From the NCBI RefSeq assembly GCF_001411555.2, contig NC_049912.1, forward strand, positions 14,703,145-14,767,144: a DNA stretch of 64,000 bases. Reading direction: 5' to 3'. How positions within the stretch are numbered: the stretch's first letter is position 1; each line of letters starts with the position of its first letter. The notes under the pieces are model-generated. The model had not been told where the DNA came from and ran no database searches. It was given only the letters and a program-made list of their open reading frames with translations. The translations under genes and the position numbers were made by a program. This stretch comes from Juglans regia (taxonomy: Eukaryota > Streptophyta > Magnoliopsida > Fagales > Juglandaceae). Shown one piece after another: positions 42,541 through 54,512 of the stretch.

Positions 42541-42990
42541 CTACAACAGATTTTGGTTTTTTGTGACGGACAAAACCATCACAAAAAATAAGCAAATCAT
42601 CACAAATACTTTTTATGATGGTTTGAGACCATCACCACGATTATCACTTAAAAGGCATCACAGAAAGTAATTTGTGACGGTTTACTGTTCAACCATCATA
42701 AAAAGTTTTATTATGACAGTTAGAAGTCTTCCGTGAGATATAACGTTTGAACGTGAAGTATTTTTTTTTTTTTGACAATTAAAATCCATCACAGAAAGTA
42801 ACGTTCACACGTAAAACCAACGTTTGAACGTTAACTCGACCGATTAACATTCAAATGTAAAAAAATTAGATATTCGTTGTTTTTGCTTCGCATTTTTTAT
42901 GTTTACGTTCAAACGTAACAACGTTCGAATGTTTGCTCGGAGATGTTTCAATGTAGCATTCAAATGTTAGTACTTAAATAAAAGAATATT
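42541..42990 (+). mobile_element. CACTA-type terminus with palindromic subterminal repeats
   Basis: CACTACAACAGATTTTGG at 42541 opens a region rich in TTTGTGACGG and ACCATCACA repeats, then in AACGTTYRAACGTT-type palindromes (for example 42745, 42820, 42903, 42919). The other end is not identified. Similar palindromes at 45117-45420 and 51185-51240 suggest the element extended past the LINE insertion. Confidence 0.5.
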
Positions 42991-44900
42991 AAATTCACAT
43001 TAGTAATTTTATAAAATAATGTTAGTACTTAGATAAAAGAATATGATAAAAATGAGTGGATTTTAATAAGTTATTAATTACCATTTTATCGGCAAGACGT
43101 TGGAATGGCCTTGAACTGTTGCGATGATGGATTGTCAAAGCCGTTCTATTTTGTACATTGATAGAACTTAAGTGCTACAAGATTAATTAAGAATGTTAAT
43201 TATAATATATGGAACTAATATATTAGTATATAAGTTATAAGATATAAATCTAGAATATCTGATAATCTGGACACATGGAAAGATCACAACACTTGTTCCA
43301 ATAATTTAACTTCATTTTCTGAAAAGGGGACTGAGCAGCCTCTTCCAACATCCACATTGGACAATTCAAGAATTAGTGAACACTTAAGTGTATACTAATT
43401 CCCAAACGGGTCTAACGTTATTCATACAATGTTACACAAAATCTAACAAATAACATATAGATATGTACTACACACAAGCTATGTCTAGAGTTGGGAGGCT
43501 TTGTTCTGAGTAATGTATGTGGAGTATGTTGTTTGAATTACTTAGAAATTAAATATATTAGTATAAATTAAATTAAAGTTAAGGTTATTTGTTATTTATT
43601 AGTTATTTATTTTTTATTAGTTATTTGTAGTCATTAGTTATGAATTACTTAGTATGTTTTTTTTTATTTGATATATATTATTCTTAGTATGCTTTGATCT
43701 TATTTGTTTTATTTACTAAGTATGTTATGAATTACTTAGTATATTTAATATCATATTAGTTAATTAGTTATTTCTTTTATAATGCTTTATTTCTATTACT
43801 AATTACTTTTTGTATTGTATAATATCTTATTAATTAGCTATTTGTTTCAAACCTAGTATATGTCATAAATAATTTATTTGTTTTAAAGATATTATATGTT
43901 ACAAATTATTTTTCTAATAGTGTTTACTTACTTTTTTTATATTAATAATATCTTATATTTGTATATTATTAATATCTTATTTGTTTCAAACTTAGTATAT
44001 AATATAAATGATTTTTTTAAATTGTTTAGTACATATTAACCAATATATACTTATATTGCTTAATATCTTATTAATTTGTTATTTATTAGTTAATTATGAG
44101 TTCTTTACCTTTCCTATATTTTCTATCTCCTAATTCTATATCTTATATTCACAAATCATAATATATGCATACGAAATCACAATATATTCACAATAATCAC
44201 AAATCAAAATATAATCACAATATATTTACAATATATGCACAAATCATAATATGTTCACAATATTTTCATAATATTATTTTTTATTCACAATATATTCCCA
44301 AATCACAATATTATCACAAACTATAATATTTTTTTTATTCATAATATATGCACAAATCACAATATATTCACAATAATCACAACATATTCACTATATATGT
44401 TTTTTTTTTTAAATTCACAACATATTTACAACAAATTACCAATATATTCACAACATATTCACAATATATTCAAAAAATCACAACATATTCTTATTAAATT
44501 TTGAAAATATTCACAACAAATTATCAATATATTCACAACATATTCACAAAATATTTACAACATATTCATAATAAAGTAAAAAAATCGCAACATATTCAAA
44601 ATTAATTCTCAAAAAATACAACATATTCACAACAAAATTTAGAAATATACCTAACCCAACAATATCCATTTACAAATCAAAAGTTTCAACAAGCCCCAAC
44701 AAATAATCCTTACAAAAAACACAATACTAGTTAGTTCAAACTAAGCAATACATCCTTACAACAAATTAAATCTAAATAAACAAAGAAAGAAAATCACAAG
44801 TTTTCCCTTACCTCTCCTCAAGAACAAAGAAAAATTACACTCACAATCCCAAAGAAAATCTCCCACTCAAGCTCCCTCTCACTCTATCTCTCTCTCTCAC
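42991..44900. repeat. A/T-rich low-complexity region with a TATTCACAA degenerate array
   Basis: No gene. 43.5-44.1 kb is simple T/A-rich sequence with TTAGTTATTT and TTAGTATAT units. 44150-44640 is a degenerate tandem array of about 11-bp units (ATATTCACAAC, AATCACAATAT). 44.83-44.92 kb is CT-rich. Confidence 0.7.
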
Positions 44901-44921
44901 ACTCTCTCTCTATTATGCACA

Positions 44922-44955
44922 GGTTGAAGGCAAATGGGATGAATTGCCTTCAACC
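44922..44955. repeat. 12-bp perfect inverted repeat
   Basis: GGTTGAAGGCAA (44922-44933) and TTGCCTTCAACC (44944-44955) are exact reverse complements around a 10-nt loop, next to a CT-rich tract. Confidence 0.95.
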
Positions 44956-45114
44956 CTTGCGAATTAAATAATGTCTTTTTTTTTTTTGAATTTTTATGAC
45001 TTATTCAAAGTCGCTACAATAGGTCTACTTAAACATAACGATGGCATATAGTATCGTCATGCAAGTTATTGCAGTGACATTTTAAATGAAAAGTCGATGC
45101 ATCAAACTGCAGAC

Positions 45115-45426
45115 CATTCGAACGTTACAACCACTATACATTCGAATGTTCCATGAAATTTTACGTTCTCACATACATTTGTTGACGTGTGAATGTTAAT
45201 AATCCTCTAGAGAGCTCAAATCACACAGGAAAATTTCGCCTATTTTAAATAACGTTCAAGCATAGCAAAATAATGTTCGAACATAAACAATAAATGTTTG
45301 AACATTATGTTGATGACGTTGCTATGTAGGTCAAGCCATGTTTCCTAGAATTTACTCGGAAAAGATCTCACCAATAATTTCATTCACATTCAAACACAGA
45401 AATGAACGTTTGAATATCAAGGCCTT
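45115..45426. repeat. Palindrome-rich subterminal block and LINE target site
   Basis: Repeats of CATTCGAACGTT, AATGTTCGAACAT and ATGTTTGAACATT. TTGAATATCAAGGCCT at 45411-45426 is the left copy of the LINE's 16-bp target duplication. Confidence 0.7.
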
Positions 45427-45525
45427 ATATAGGAAATGAAATGAAAATGAAGTCCGAAGCTCCAAGAACGCTCCAAGAATGGCTTTCTCCTTGAAAGTTT
45501 TTTCTTGCTTCGTTTGACGCACGTA

Positions 45526-46838
45526 ATGGCTGCTGCTGCTATCAACGGAGGTCGGCGTCCCTTCGTGGATCTAGTATCGGTGGTTCCTCAACCTCTTCCA
45601 GATATGTTTGTGGCTTTTCGTCTGCCGAAGTCTAAGGATGGAGAAATTTTTTTCCAGTTCTCTAAGGAAGAAGTTCAACGTTCTGCCGAGCCTTTTCGGT
45701 ATTCGATCGTATTGAAGTTTTTGAGAAACAGACCATCATTGGATGCCATTCGGGCCTTCATTCATAAGCGATGGAATCTTGATGGAGTTCCAGTCGTCTC
45801 CAATATGCGGCATCCTCGGAATGTTTTTATTCGAATGGTTTCAGAAGAAGATTGCAATAAGGCTCTGTCTCGTGAAGTCAATGATATCGATGGAATTCCT
45901 TACCGTCCATTCCACTGGACTCCAGAATCTAAAGAAGAAGAAGAACCTTCGCTTGTTCCGGTGTGGATTGTACTTCCAGGTTTGCCTCCGAATTACTATC
46001 ATGAATCTTTCCTTAAAATTCTTACAGCACCTATTGGTAGATTTATTAGAAGTGATAACTCTACTCGTTGTGTTACTCGGACTGATGGTGCTCGTATCTG
46101 TGTTGAAATGGATGTTGCTAAGAAACCGTTACTTTCTTTTTGGATTGGAATGCCTAGTTTGGAAACTAGCAGAAAGCAAGAAATTGTTTATGAAACGTTG
46201 CCAGCGTTCTGTTCTAAATGCCATATACAGGGACATAATTTAAAGACTTGCCGTGCTGGGCAAAAAAATGTAGGAAGTAATGTGTGGGTTCAGCAAAAAG
46301 ATCCGTCGTGGAGGAGCCGACGGATAAGAATAATATTCCAGTTCTTGAAACTACTAATATTCCAGTTCTTGAAAATACAGAGGTTGAGTCAAAAGAATCA
46401 GCTAAGGAGGATCGGGTGTTAGTTGTTCAAGCGGATAATCTTGATCATGCGGAGTTGGAATCGGAAAAGTATCCAGAGGATGAACTTGAGATTCCGGAAC
46501 GTGCGGAAGAGATGATTCCAAGAATTATGAACGATCATTTGGATTGTGCGAACCGTTTGAGGGAAACAGAATTAGAAACAGATATGAGGGAGGGGGAGTT
46601 TATTCCTAGTTCTGCAGAAAAAGATGTTTATGATGGACCTGCGGAAGAGGTATGTCTGGAAGATGGGTCGATGTCTGATCCAGAGCCTGAGAAATGTGTG
46701 GAAGTTTTTTTGCAGGAGAAGGAATATCACTCGGCTGCCGAAGATGAAGTTGTTAAGCGTAAATATCAAAAGAGGCAGTTTGAGAAGATCCGTAGTTCTA
46801 GGCGGGTGATCACTAGAACACAAAAGTTTTCTCAATGA
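45526..46838 (+). pseudogene. LINE ORF1 (RNA-binding Gag-like, DUF4283/CCHC), one frameshift
   Basis: The first ATG in frame is 45526 (MAAAAINGG). It encodes the RNA-binding ORF1 protein of plant L1 LINEs: DUF4283-like domain to about residue 200 (RPSLDAIRAFI, WIVLPGLPPNYYHESFLKIL), then a CCHC knuckle (FCSKCHIQGHNLKTC, about 46210-46255). The frame shifts at an A-run near 46296. The downstream acidic, E/D-rich part (from NNIPVLETTN to the end) is in another frame and ends TGA at 46836-46838. The stop overlaps the ATG of ORF2 (ATGA), a layout that would allow coupled reinitiation. Except for the shift, the protein would be of normal length (about 435 residues). Confidence 0.88.
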
Positions 46839-49800
46839 TTGGATCAATTTTAGTTTGGAATGTAAGAGGTTTAGGTACCTCTAAGAGACGATTACAAAAA
46901 ATGCTGTCTAAATATAAGCCAAAATTGATAGTGTTGCTGGAACCTTTTCAGAGTGTGGTTAAAATCCATAGTTTCATGCGGTTATTGAAATTTGATGAGG
47001 CGATATCAAATGAGACTGATGGTGGTAAAATCTGGGTGTTTTGGAAAAATGAATTGGATGTGCAGGTGGTTCGCATGAGTTCGCAGTTTGTGTCATTATG
47101 CATTACCGAAGGAAGTAATCATTTCTTGGGTAATTTTATTTATGCAAAGTGTAATAGGCTTGAACGACAACTGCTTTGGGAGGAGTTGAATTCGGACAGA
47201 ATGGGTGTGGAGCCATGTTTGTTTGCTGGGGATTTCAATGTAATTTGGTCGGATATTGAGAGATGTGGTGGGCGTCTGAGGAATAGAGTTGCAATTGATG
47301 AGTTTAATAGATGGATTCATCAGGGTGGGTTGTTGGAAATGAATTCACAAGGTGGTAAGTTTACATGGTGTAATGGTCAGCAAGGATTATCTAGAGCTTG
47401 GGCAAAGCTGGATAGAGTTTTACTTGATGCAAATTTTCTATCTCTTTTTTCGACTGCTCATTGTTTGTATCTTCCTAGGACTACATCGGACCATTGTCCT
47501 ATGGTAATAGAATTTTTAAGTGATCCTTTCTCTTATGGTCCACCTCCATTTCGTTTTCAGCAAATGTGTGTTGAGCATCCGGATTTTATGACTCTTGTTC
47601 AAAAGGTTTGGTCTGAATCGGTTATAGGTTCGGGGCTGTTTAAATTAGCTACGAAACTTAAAAAACTTAAGGTGGCGTTGCGTGTATGGAACAAGAGTGT
47701 ATTTGGGAGAACTAATACTCAGATTGCTATTCTTGAAGATAAGATTGAGAATCTGGAAAATTTGTTGCAGAGAGGTTGGGATGATGATATTGAAAGGGAA
47801 TTAGTAAGGAGTTCTAATGAGTTGTCTTCTTGGAGGCTTAGGGAGGATATTAGATTGGCACAAATGGCTAAAATTAAGTGGAGAATGGATGGTGATAGGA
47901 ATACAAAATTTTTTCATGTGTGGTTATCTAATAAAAAGCATAGGAAAATTCATCAGTTAAGAACCTCGAATGGGTTGGCGTTTAATTCTCCGGAAGCAAT
48001 TCATCTTGGAGTTGTTGATTATTTTTCTGATTTTCTTCAAAGATCTAATCCGGTTAGGGAGGTGCCTGATTTATCTAGTTTAATTTCGTCGGTTATTAAT
48101 GATGAGGATTGTGTCCGGCTTTGTGGGATCCCTTCGTTGGTTGAAGTGAAAGAGGCTCTATCAACTATTCCTATTAATAGTTCTCCGAGTCCAGATGGTT
48201 TTGGCGCGAGTTTTTTTATGAGTTGCTGGGAGGTGGTTAAAGTGGACGTTTTAGAAGCCATTTCAGAATTTTTTCTATCAAAACGCCTTCCGAGATTTTA
48301 TTCGGCTTCTTATATTGTGCTTATCCCGAAGGTAGATGTGCCGTCGGGGTTTGATAAATTTAGGCCAATTAGCCTTTGTTCAGTTTTCTATAAAATTTGT
48401 TCAAAAATTATTGTGAATCGCATGACAAGTTTCCTTCTCAAAATGATTTCTCTTGAACAAGGTGCGTTTATACCTGGGCGAAGTATTTTTGAGAATATTA
48501 GTCTTACCCAGGAAATGGTTCACTCTCTGAAGCGGACGTCACATGGTGGTAATATTATGATTAAAGTTGATATGGCTAAAGCATATGATCGGGTGGAGTG
48601 GCATTTTTTGCTTGAGGTTTTGAGGTGTTTTGGCTTTCCTTCTTCCTTTTGTGCTCTGATTAGTGCTTGTATTTCGAATGTGTGGTATTCTGTAATGCTT
48701 AATGGTACGACGAAAGGTTTCTTTCAAGGGAGGCGGGGTTTGCGCCAAGGGGATCCTCTCTCGCCTTACCTTTTTATTATTCTTCAAGAAGTGCTTTCTA
48801 GACTTTTGAAACAAAGCTTTGATGGGAACAAGATTGGGAAATTTTCCCAAGCTAGAGGTACTCCTCATATTTCTCATCTTATGTATGCTGATGATATTGT
48901 TATTTTTCTGATTGGGGGTAAGAAATCGGTTAAGGAACTGTTGGTGGTTTTTGAAAAATATGAAAAATGGACAGGTCAGCAAATTAGTAAAGAAAAGACG
49001 GCTATATTTTATTCTCCTAAAATTTCGTTAGCAAGAAAGAGAGATCTTAAAAGGCTGACAGGGTTCTCTGAAGGTTTGTTTCCTTTTAAATACCTTGGGG
49101 TTCCGATTGTATTAGGGCATCTTAAGCATGAGCATCTAGAGGAGATGATTAACAAAGTCTGGAATAAAATCAGTGGTTGGAAAATGAAATTATTATCTGC
49201 GGGTGGGAGCTTAATTTTACTTCGTCATGTGCTGTCTAGTATGGCTTTACATATTTTTGCAGTTTTACAGGTTCCTCATTCTATTATTAAAATTTTAAAT
49301 CGAACTGTTGAGCACTTTTTTTTGGGGTGAGATTAATGGTAAAGGAAAAAAAAATGGGTGGCTTGGGAGAATATTTGTAAGCCAATAGAGGAGGGTGGTC
49401 TTGGTTTGCGGAATTTGGGGGATATTCAAAGAGCGTTGCATATGAGGTTTGCTTGGAATCTTTTGAAAGGAGAATCTTTGTGGGCTAGTTTCTTTAAAGG
49501 AAAATATGTGGGTAATTCGAGTTGGTGTCTTATTGATATGAGAAAAGGTACGAGGTTTTGGAAAATGATTGTCAAAAGTATTCCGAGTGTTTTTAATAAT
49601 GCTAAATGGAGAGTTCGAGATGGTAATATTTTATTTTGGTATGATAAATGGAGAGACGAGGGTCCTCTAATTGATGAGTTACAGATAGTGGGTAATCCGA
49701 TGTTGCAAGTTAAAGAGTGTAAGTTGTCCAATAGTTGGGATGTGGAGTTTTTGAGTACGTTAGTTGGTCAGGATAAGGTGGAGAGTATTATTGAGGCTAT

Positions 49801-50959
49801 GGCTGGGTGTAAGGGAGGATCTGATGTATTGATCTGGATGAAGAATGACAGTGGGAACTTTTCGACTAAATCCGCTTGGGATTATATTCGGGTTCAAGGA
49901 TCTAGTATGGAGTGGCATCCTTGGGTATGGCATAAATTACTTCCACTTAAAGTTTCGGTTTTAATGTGGAAGGTGTGGTTCATGGCATTAAGTGTTGATG
50001 ATCGTCTTCGGCGCATTGGGATCCAGATAGTTTCTCGTTGTGATTGTTGTGATGAAGGTAATTATGAAGATCAAGATCATGTGTTACTTACAGGGGAATT
50101 TGCATCGGCTCTATGGCATTTCTATGGATCTATTTTTGGTATTCCTATTGGTCGTACTTGGAGGGAGACGGTGCAAATTTGGTTTCGAAGGCATCTTTTC
50201 ATTCTCAACTGAGAATAATAGTGGGGATTTTACCGTCTATTATTACTTGGCATCTTTGGACTAGACGTTGTGCTGCGCGTATGGTGGGAAGATTCCAGTC
50301 TATTTTTTCGGTTCGGCTTTCTATTAGTAGATGGATAGGAGTTGTAGTTCGAGATATGAAAAATGTTAGTAATTGTTCCAGACATGATTTACAGGTTTTA
50401 CAGTCATTGAATATTCCTGTTTTGATTCCTATTAGAAAACATTTACAACCTGTGGCTTGGCAAAAGCCAGCTCATGGGTGGTAAATTGAATACAGATGGG
50501 AGTAGGCTGGGTAATCCTGGTTGTTCAGGGGTGGGCAGTATCATTAGGAATGATCGTGGTCTTATGGTTTATGCTTTTAATTCTTCTATTCGTATCGGTA
50601 CAAGTAATAGAGCGGAGTTGTTAGCTGTTCTTCAGGGGCTCAAAGCATGTAAGGATTTGGGGATTAATTTTGTGGAAATTGAATTAGATTCGCAAGTGGT
50701 GATTTCGTGGTGGCATAAGAGAAGGTGTGGTGTGTGGTATTTAGAAGATTTTTGGGAAGATACGTTGGCTCTCATGGATTCTATGGTGTGCGTTGTTCGT
50801 CATGTTTATAGAGAGGGAAATAAAGTTGCGGATTGGTTGGCTCGGAGTAGTGCATTGGGTCTTAATTCAGAGTGGAGATTTGTTAGGGAGGTGCCTAGGG
50901 TGCTTCGTTGTTTAATCTGTTTGGATATTTTGGGTTTGCCTTCTTTACGTTATCGTTAG
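46835..50959 (+). pseudogene. LINE ORF2 (AP endonuclease, RT, zf-RVT, RNase H) with frameshifts
   Basis: From the ATG at 46835: apurinic-type endonuclease (WNVRGLGT at the start, AGDFNVIW at about residue 131, TSDHCPM at about 218), which nicks the target. Then reverse transcriptase (SSPSPDGFGASFF, FRPISLCSVFYKI, GNIMIKVDMAKAYDRVEW, GLRQGDPLSPYLF, YADD at residues 684-687). Then the RT-associated zinc domain (CDCCDEGNYEDQDHVLLTGEF, about 50040) and RNase H (KLNTDGSRLGNPGCSG at about 50478, HVYREGNKVADWLARS at about 50800). Frame changes: T8 at about 49316-49323 and A9 at about 49346-49354 (mutually compensating), near 50195, and near 50476. All catalytic motifs read are intact. Confidence 0.92.
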
Positions 50960-51185
50960 TGTCTTTTTCTTGTGTAATGTTTGTCTGTTTTCGTAGGTTT
51001 GTAATTTTGTTTTGTAATTTTGACATCTGGTAATATTGTTTGTAATACTAGGTGTCGGTCTGTAACCACGGTATTCCTCCGCCACAGGTGAGGGTTATTA
51101 ATAAAATTTTGGACGGGGTCACTCATGGACAGGTGGCTTCGGCTCTTCTATAAAAAAAAAAAAAAAAAATTGAATATCAAGGCCT

Positions 51186-51550
51186 CATGTTCGAACGTTA
51201 AGTTATACACGTGCTAACGTGAATGAACTTAGGACCCAGGATAATGTCTAACAATTAGTATAGCATATATACTAGTACATAGTGTTATTAGTATAGTATA
51301 TATTATTAGCTTATAATATATTAGTATATAATATTAGTTGTTAATTATACTTTATTAATATATTAACAAGACTGGACTAGTATAGTATATATACTAGTAC
51401 ATAGTGTATAAGTAGAGTATATTATAATATATATATATAGTATAATATATATATATATATATTATAGTATAGATAATATAATATATATGATAGTAATCTA
51501 AAGTATAATGTATATATTATATAGTTTGCTAACGGATATAGTAATATATA
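51186..51550. repeat. TA-rich tract bordering the pararetrovirus
   Basis: After about 55 bp of palindrome-bearing sequence (GTTCGAACGTTAAG), the DNA becomes TATA/TAGTATA low-complexity with several (TA)n runs up to about 51550, where viral minus-strand sequence begins. No gene. Confidence 0.7.
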
Positions 51551-51599
51551 GTATAGGCCACCAATTATAAGTAATAGAAACATGATGTTTAAAATCCCT

Positions 51600-52280
51600 A
51601 GGCGAAAAACTGTTAACATGATCTCCTCTAATCTTATTTATTTGTAAATCTATATTTTTAAATTTATTTTCAATATTACTAATTTCAGAATTAGATGATA
51701 CTAGTGAGTCTGTCTTACTTAATACATTAATATGAGGTTGTTTTGAGGTAGATGTGGTATTAGCAATATTTAATTTTTCTAATTTATTAGAGATTTGTTC
51801 TAATAAATCATTTTTATTTTTTGAAAAAATAGTTTTTAGATGAGATGAGATTTCAAGGGGAACAAATAAAGGGATTTCTTTTGCTTCTTTAATAGTAGGA
51901 TTAACATGAGATATTTGGACTTCAATTCTTTCTAATTGTTTACTCATGGTTTTTAGATATAAATTGGTATAATTGTTTTGTTGAATTATATTATCAGTGT
52001 TTTTACTTTCTATTGTATTATTATACTTTTTTATTGGTGAAGCCAATATTTGAGTATTTCTTTGATTAAACTTGATGACTTCAAAAGGGGATATTCTTCA
52101 TAAACGACTTGATTATTTTCTTCTTTAATCCATTGATTTGTAGTCCTGTTTATGGTTGATAATTGGTTTGATTTATAGATTTCAAACTTTGTAAAGAAAT
52201 GTATATTAATTTGTATTCTTTCTAGATACTCGTAATATTTTTGTTGAATATAATTTCTTTCTATTTTTTTAAAGGTCAAG
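51600..52280 (-). pseudogene. Pararetroviral ORF piece, coiled-coil, capsid-proximal (broken)
   Basis: Two overlapping minus-strand frames (52279-52031 and 52046-51600). The second is lysine/asparagine-rich with heptad-like hydrophobic spacing and repeated 'IE/LE-K' patterns suggesting coiled coils. Its place after the movement protein fits the virion-associated or pre-capsid part of a caulimovirid polyprotein. No zinc knuckle or capsid core is visible before the sequence ends, so a specific name is not justified. It is disrupted by stops and by the end of the insertion. Confidence 0.5.
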
Positions 52281-52795
52281 AAAACTACTAATCTTATGTG
52301 ACTATTTCCTTCTTTCTTATAATCTTGTTTGAGATTTTCTTTATTAATCTTAAATTATTCTTTATTCAGGGTGTATATTTGGGTATTATCTCCAATTACT
52401 TGTGAATATGTTGGAAAGAATGTACATTTTCAGGATTATGAGAGGTGAATACCTTATCTGGATGATGAACAATATATATTGGTGTATCAATAATATTTCT
52501 GAAAATAATTTCCTGAATCTGTGTATCTAGATTCTGGGATTTGGTGTCAAAATTTTGAGATTTATTCCAATAAATTGATGTAAGAACAGATCTGGGTGTA
52601 TGATAACTAGAAGGTTCTGAAGAATAATAATGTGATAAAAATCTTTTAAAAAGTTGAAAAGCAATTTAGACTGTTCTATCCATTTTTTTTATCTATATAT
52701 TTAAGTTCATCTTAAGAATTATTTTCTATCTTAGGTAATGGAGTAATGTTCTCTAATTGCCATTCGTCAGGGAGAGTTATTTGATTCCAATTAAT

Positions 52796-53500
52796 TTATT
52801 TATGAATTTGTAAACTAGAGTTTTGTGTACTAGATTGTAATAATAATGTATATCTTTTTGGACTAGTAATAAGAACTTGTGGTTTTAATGTTATTTTCAT
52901 CAGTTTATAATAGATCCTATATACTACTGTTAAAGGATGTGATCCTTTCATCATATGATAACCATTTGTTTTAATGCTTAATGTTAAGGCATGTAAGATA
53001 CTAGTATCAAATAATGAAAAAGAATAATTGGGATAACAATTAAAATAAACTGGACCTTGGAACAAGCTTGATTCTACCATGCCAAGTAATGAATCATGAA
53101 AATTATAGTGTCTTCCATCCTTTAGACAGAGTAATACTGAGGTGTTTAATCCATTTCTAGTGAGTGGTTTTATAGCTACTTGTACTAACCCAATATCTAT
53201 GAAAGAATATTTCTATTATTTGTGATGTTTGATAGCTTCCTTTATTAATAGTTATAATGATTCATAATTGTTATTTAAGCTAATGGTTTTTTCTATCGTT
53301 TTAAGAGTATAATTTGTAAGAAATAATAATTTAGAATAAAAAGTATAATGTTTGTATATTTGATTTTTTGGAACATTAGGAATTGTCAAATCTTGTAAAT
53401 TTCTTTTTATATCTATTATATTATAATCTTCTTGGTTGATGTTATCAGGTTCTATGAGGATATTAGTAGTGGATTCATTAGGTTTAAATAAAGAATTCAT
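52796..53500 (-). pseudogene. Pararetroviral movement protein (broken)
   Basis: A minus-strand frame starting with an ATG at 53500 runs to about 53252. After a gap with stops, a second frame (53080-52796) carries a segment strongly resembling the core of caulimovirid (30K superfamily) movement proteins, which widen plasmodesmata for cell-to-cell spread. Stops near 53250-53100 and a frame change separate the pieces. It is therefore not functional in this copy. Confidence 0.7.
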
Positions 53501-53761
53501 TGAAACATGTTTTTAAAGCAAAGATTTCCTATATTTAAAGATAAATAAGTAGATTTAGAACTTGAGGGAACACCACCGGGACAACCCTTAAAGCTCTTCA
53601 GCATAAATGGGCTGACCAACGGGTTTTTCATGGCTTACCAACACAAGCTTCCCAATATACTTCATTTTCTTTTTCTATAGGTTATCTTTGTTAAAGATAT
53701 GTATCAATGACTTTTTTTTATTTTTTATAAAGCAAGGATACTCAAATGGTTTCTTACACTT

Positions 53762-54454
53762 TGTAACAACTCGATCCTAAGATTATGATATAAGATAAGT
53801 TTTATGTATTTTTATATATTTTATTATTATTATTGTTATTATCAAATTTTACATTTATTATTTTGTTATTTATATTATTGGGTTAGGTGAAATATTTTAT
53901 GGCACCCAAGCCCTTGAAGTCAGGAATCAGTTTCCACGTTAGGCTCTTGCCATTTTCATGCTCATGCATGTCTCTTTTCCTCTAGGTCTCCTCTTGACTC
54001 ATCATATATATATATATATATGTATACGCGGCAGCTCTACTGCATGAAGAAACCTCACGCCACAAACCAAGAACTATTTTCAAGCCTTTACCCAGCCACG
54101 CAATTTCGTAGCATCAGCGCTGCTCCTCCCCTTGCAGCAACACCACCATCACCCACGTTCCTCCGCGGTGACTCCATGCTGCTCAGAACACTCCGATGCC
54201 ACCACCAGCCACCTTAGAAGACACCGGACCATCCCCAGCCGCGAAGACACGCTGCAGCAGCCACGGACATGATGGCCGAAGCCTCTGTTTCGCTTCAACG
54301 GTAGCCACCTAGAGGGAAGTCGAACCACCAACCAGCCACCACAGAAACCGCCGACCAGCTCTCTCCCGTGGCACCTACTCCTTTTCCGACCGCCGCCAGC
54401 CTCTCCTTTCTGTTGTTTCGGTAGTTTTCGATTTACAGAACACCAACATACACA

Positions 54455-54512
<58 letters not shown>

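Larger units (their letters stand above)
45427..51169 (+). mobile_element. Full-length L1-type LINE (5.74 kb), 16-bp TSD, poly(A)
   Basis: TSD TTGAATATCAAGGCCT lies at 45411-45426 and 51170-51185 (exact), with an A-tail at 51152-51169. It contains a short 5' UTR (with a brief upstream ATG frame at 45479), ORF1 and ORF2 in tandem, and a 3' end (GGCTTCGGCTCTTCTAT) similar to the end of the truncated LINE at 39056. Insertion fits target-primed reverse transcription. It landed in palindrome-rich sequence. The complete 5' end plus exact TSD suggests a recent insertion, but both ORFs carry single-base frameshifts. Confidence 0.95.
51551..53761 (-). mobile_element. Endogenous pararetrovirus (Caulimoviridae), downstream part
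   Basis: Minus-strand viral sequence carrying the movement-protein region (53500-52796) followed by a coiled-coil, capsid-proximal region (52280 to about 51600). It stops at the TA-rich tract. A 240-bp non-coding or leader piece lies on the right (53520-53761) before a gypsy LTR. Frames are broken throughout. The assignment rests on the movement-protein similarity and on the RT/RNase H segment of the same orientation at 62.7-64 kb. The genus is not determined. Confidence 0.75.

Noticed and set aside
44150..44640. CRISPR-like or satellite array of short repeats
   Set aside because: Units are about 11 bp, degenerate and A/T-rich with no unique spacers; low-complexity sequence in a plant genome.
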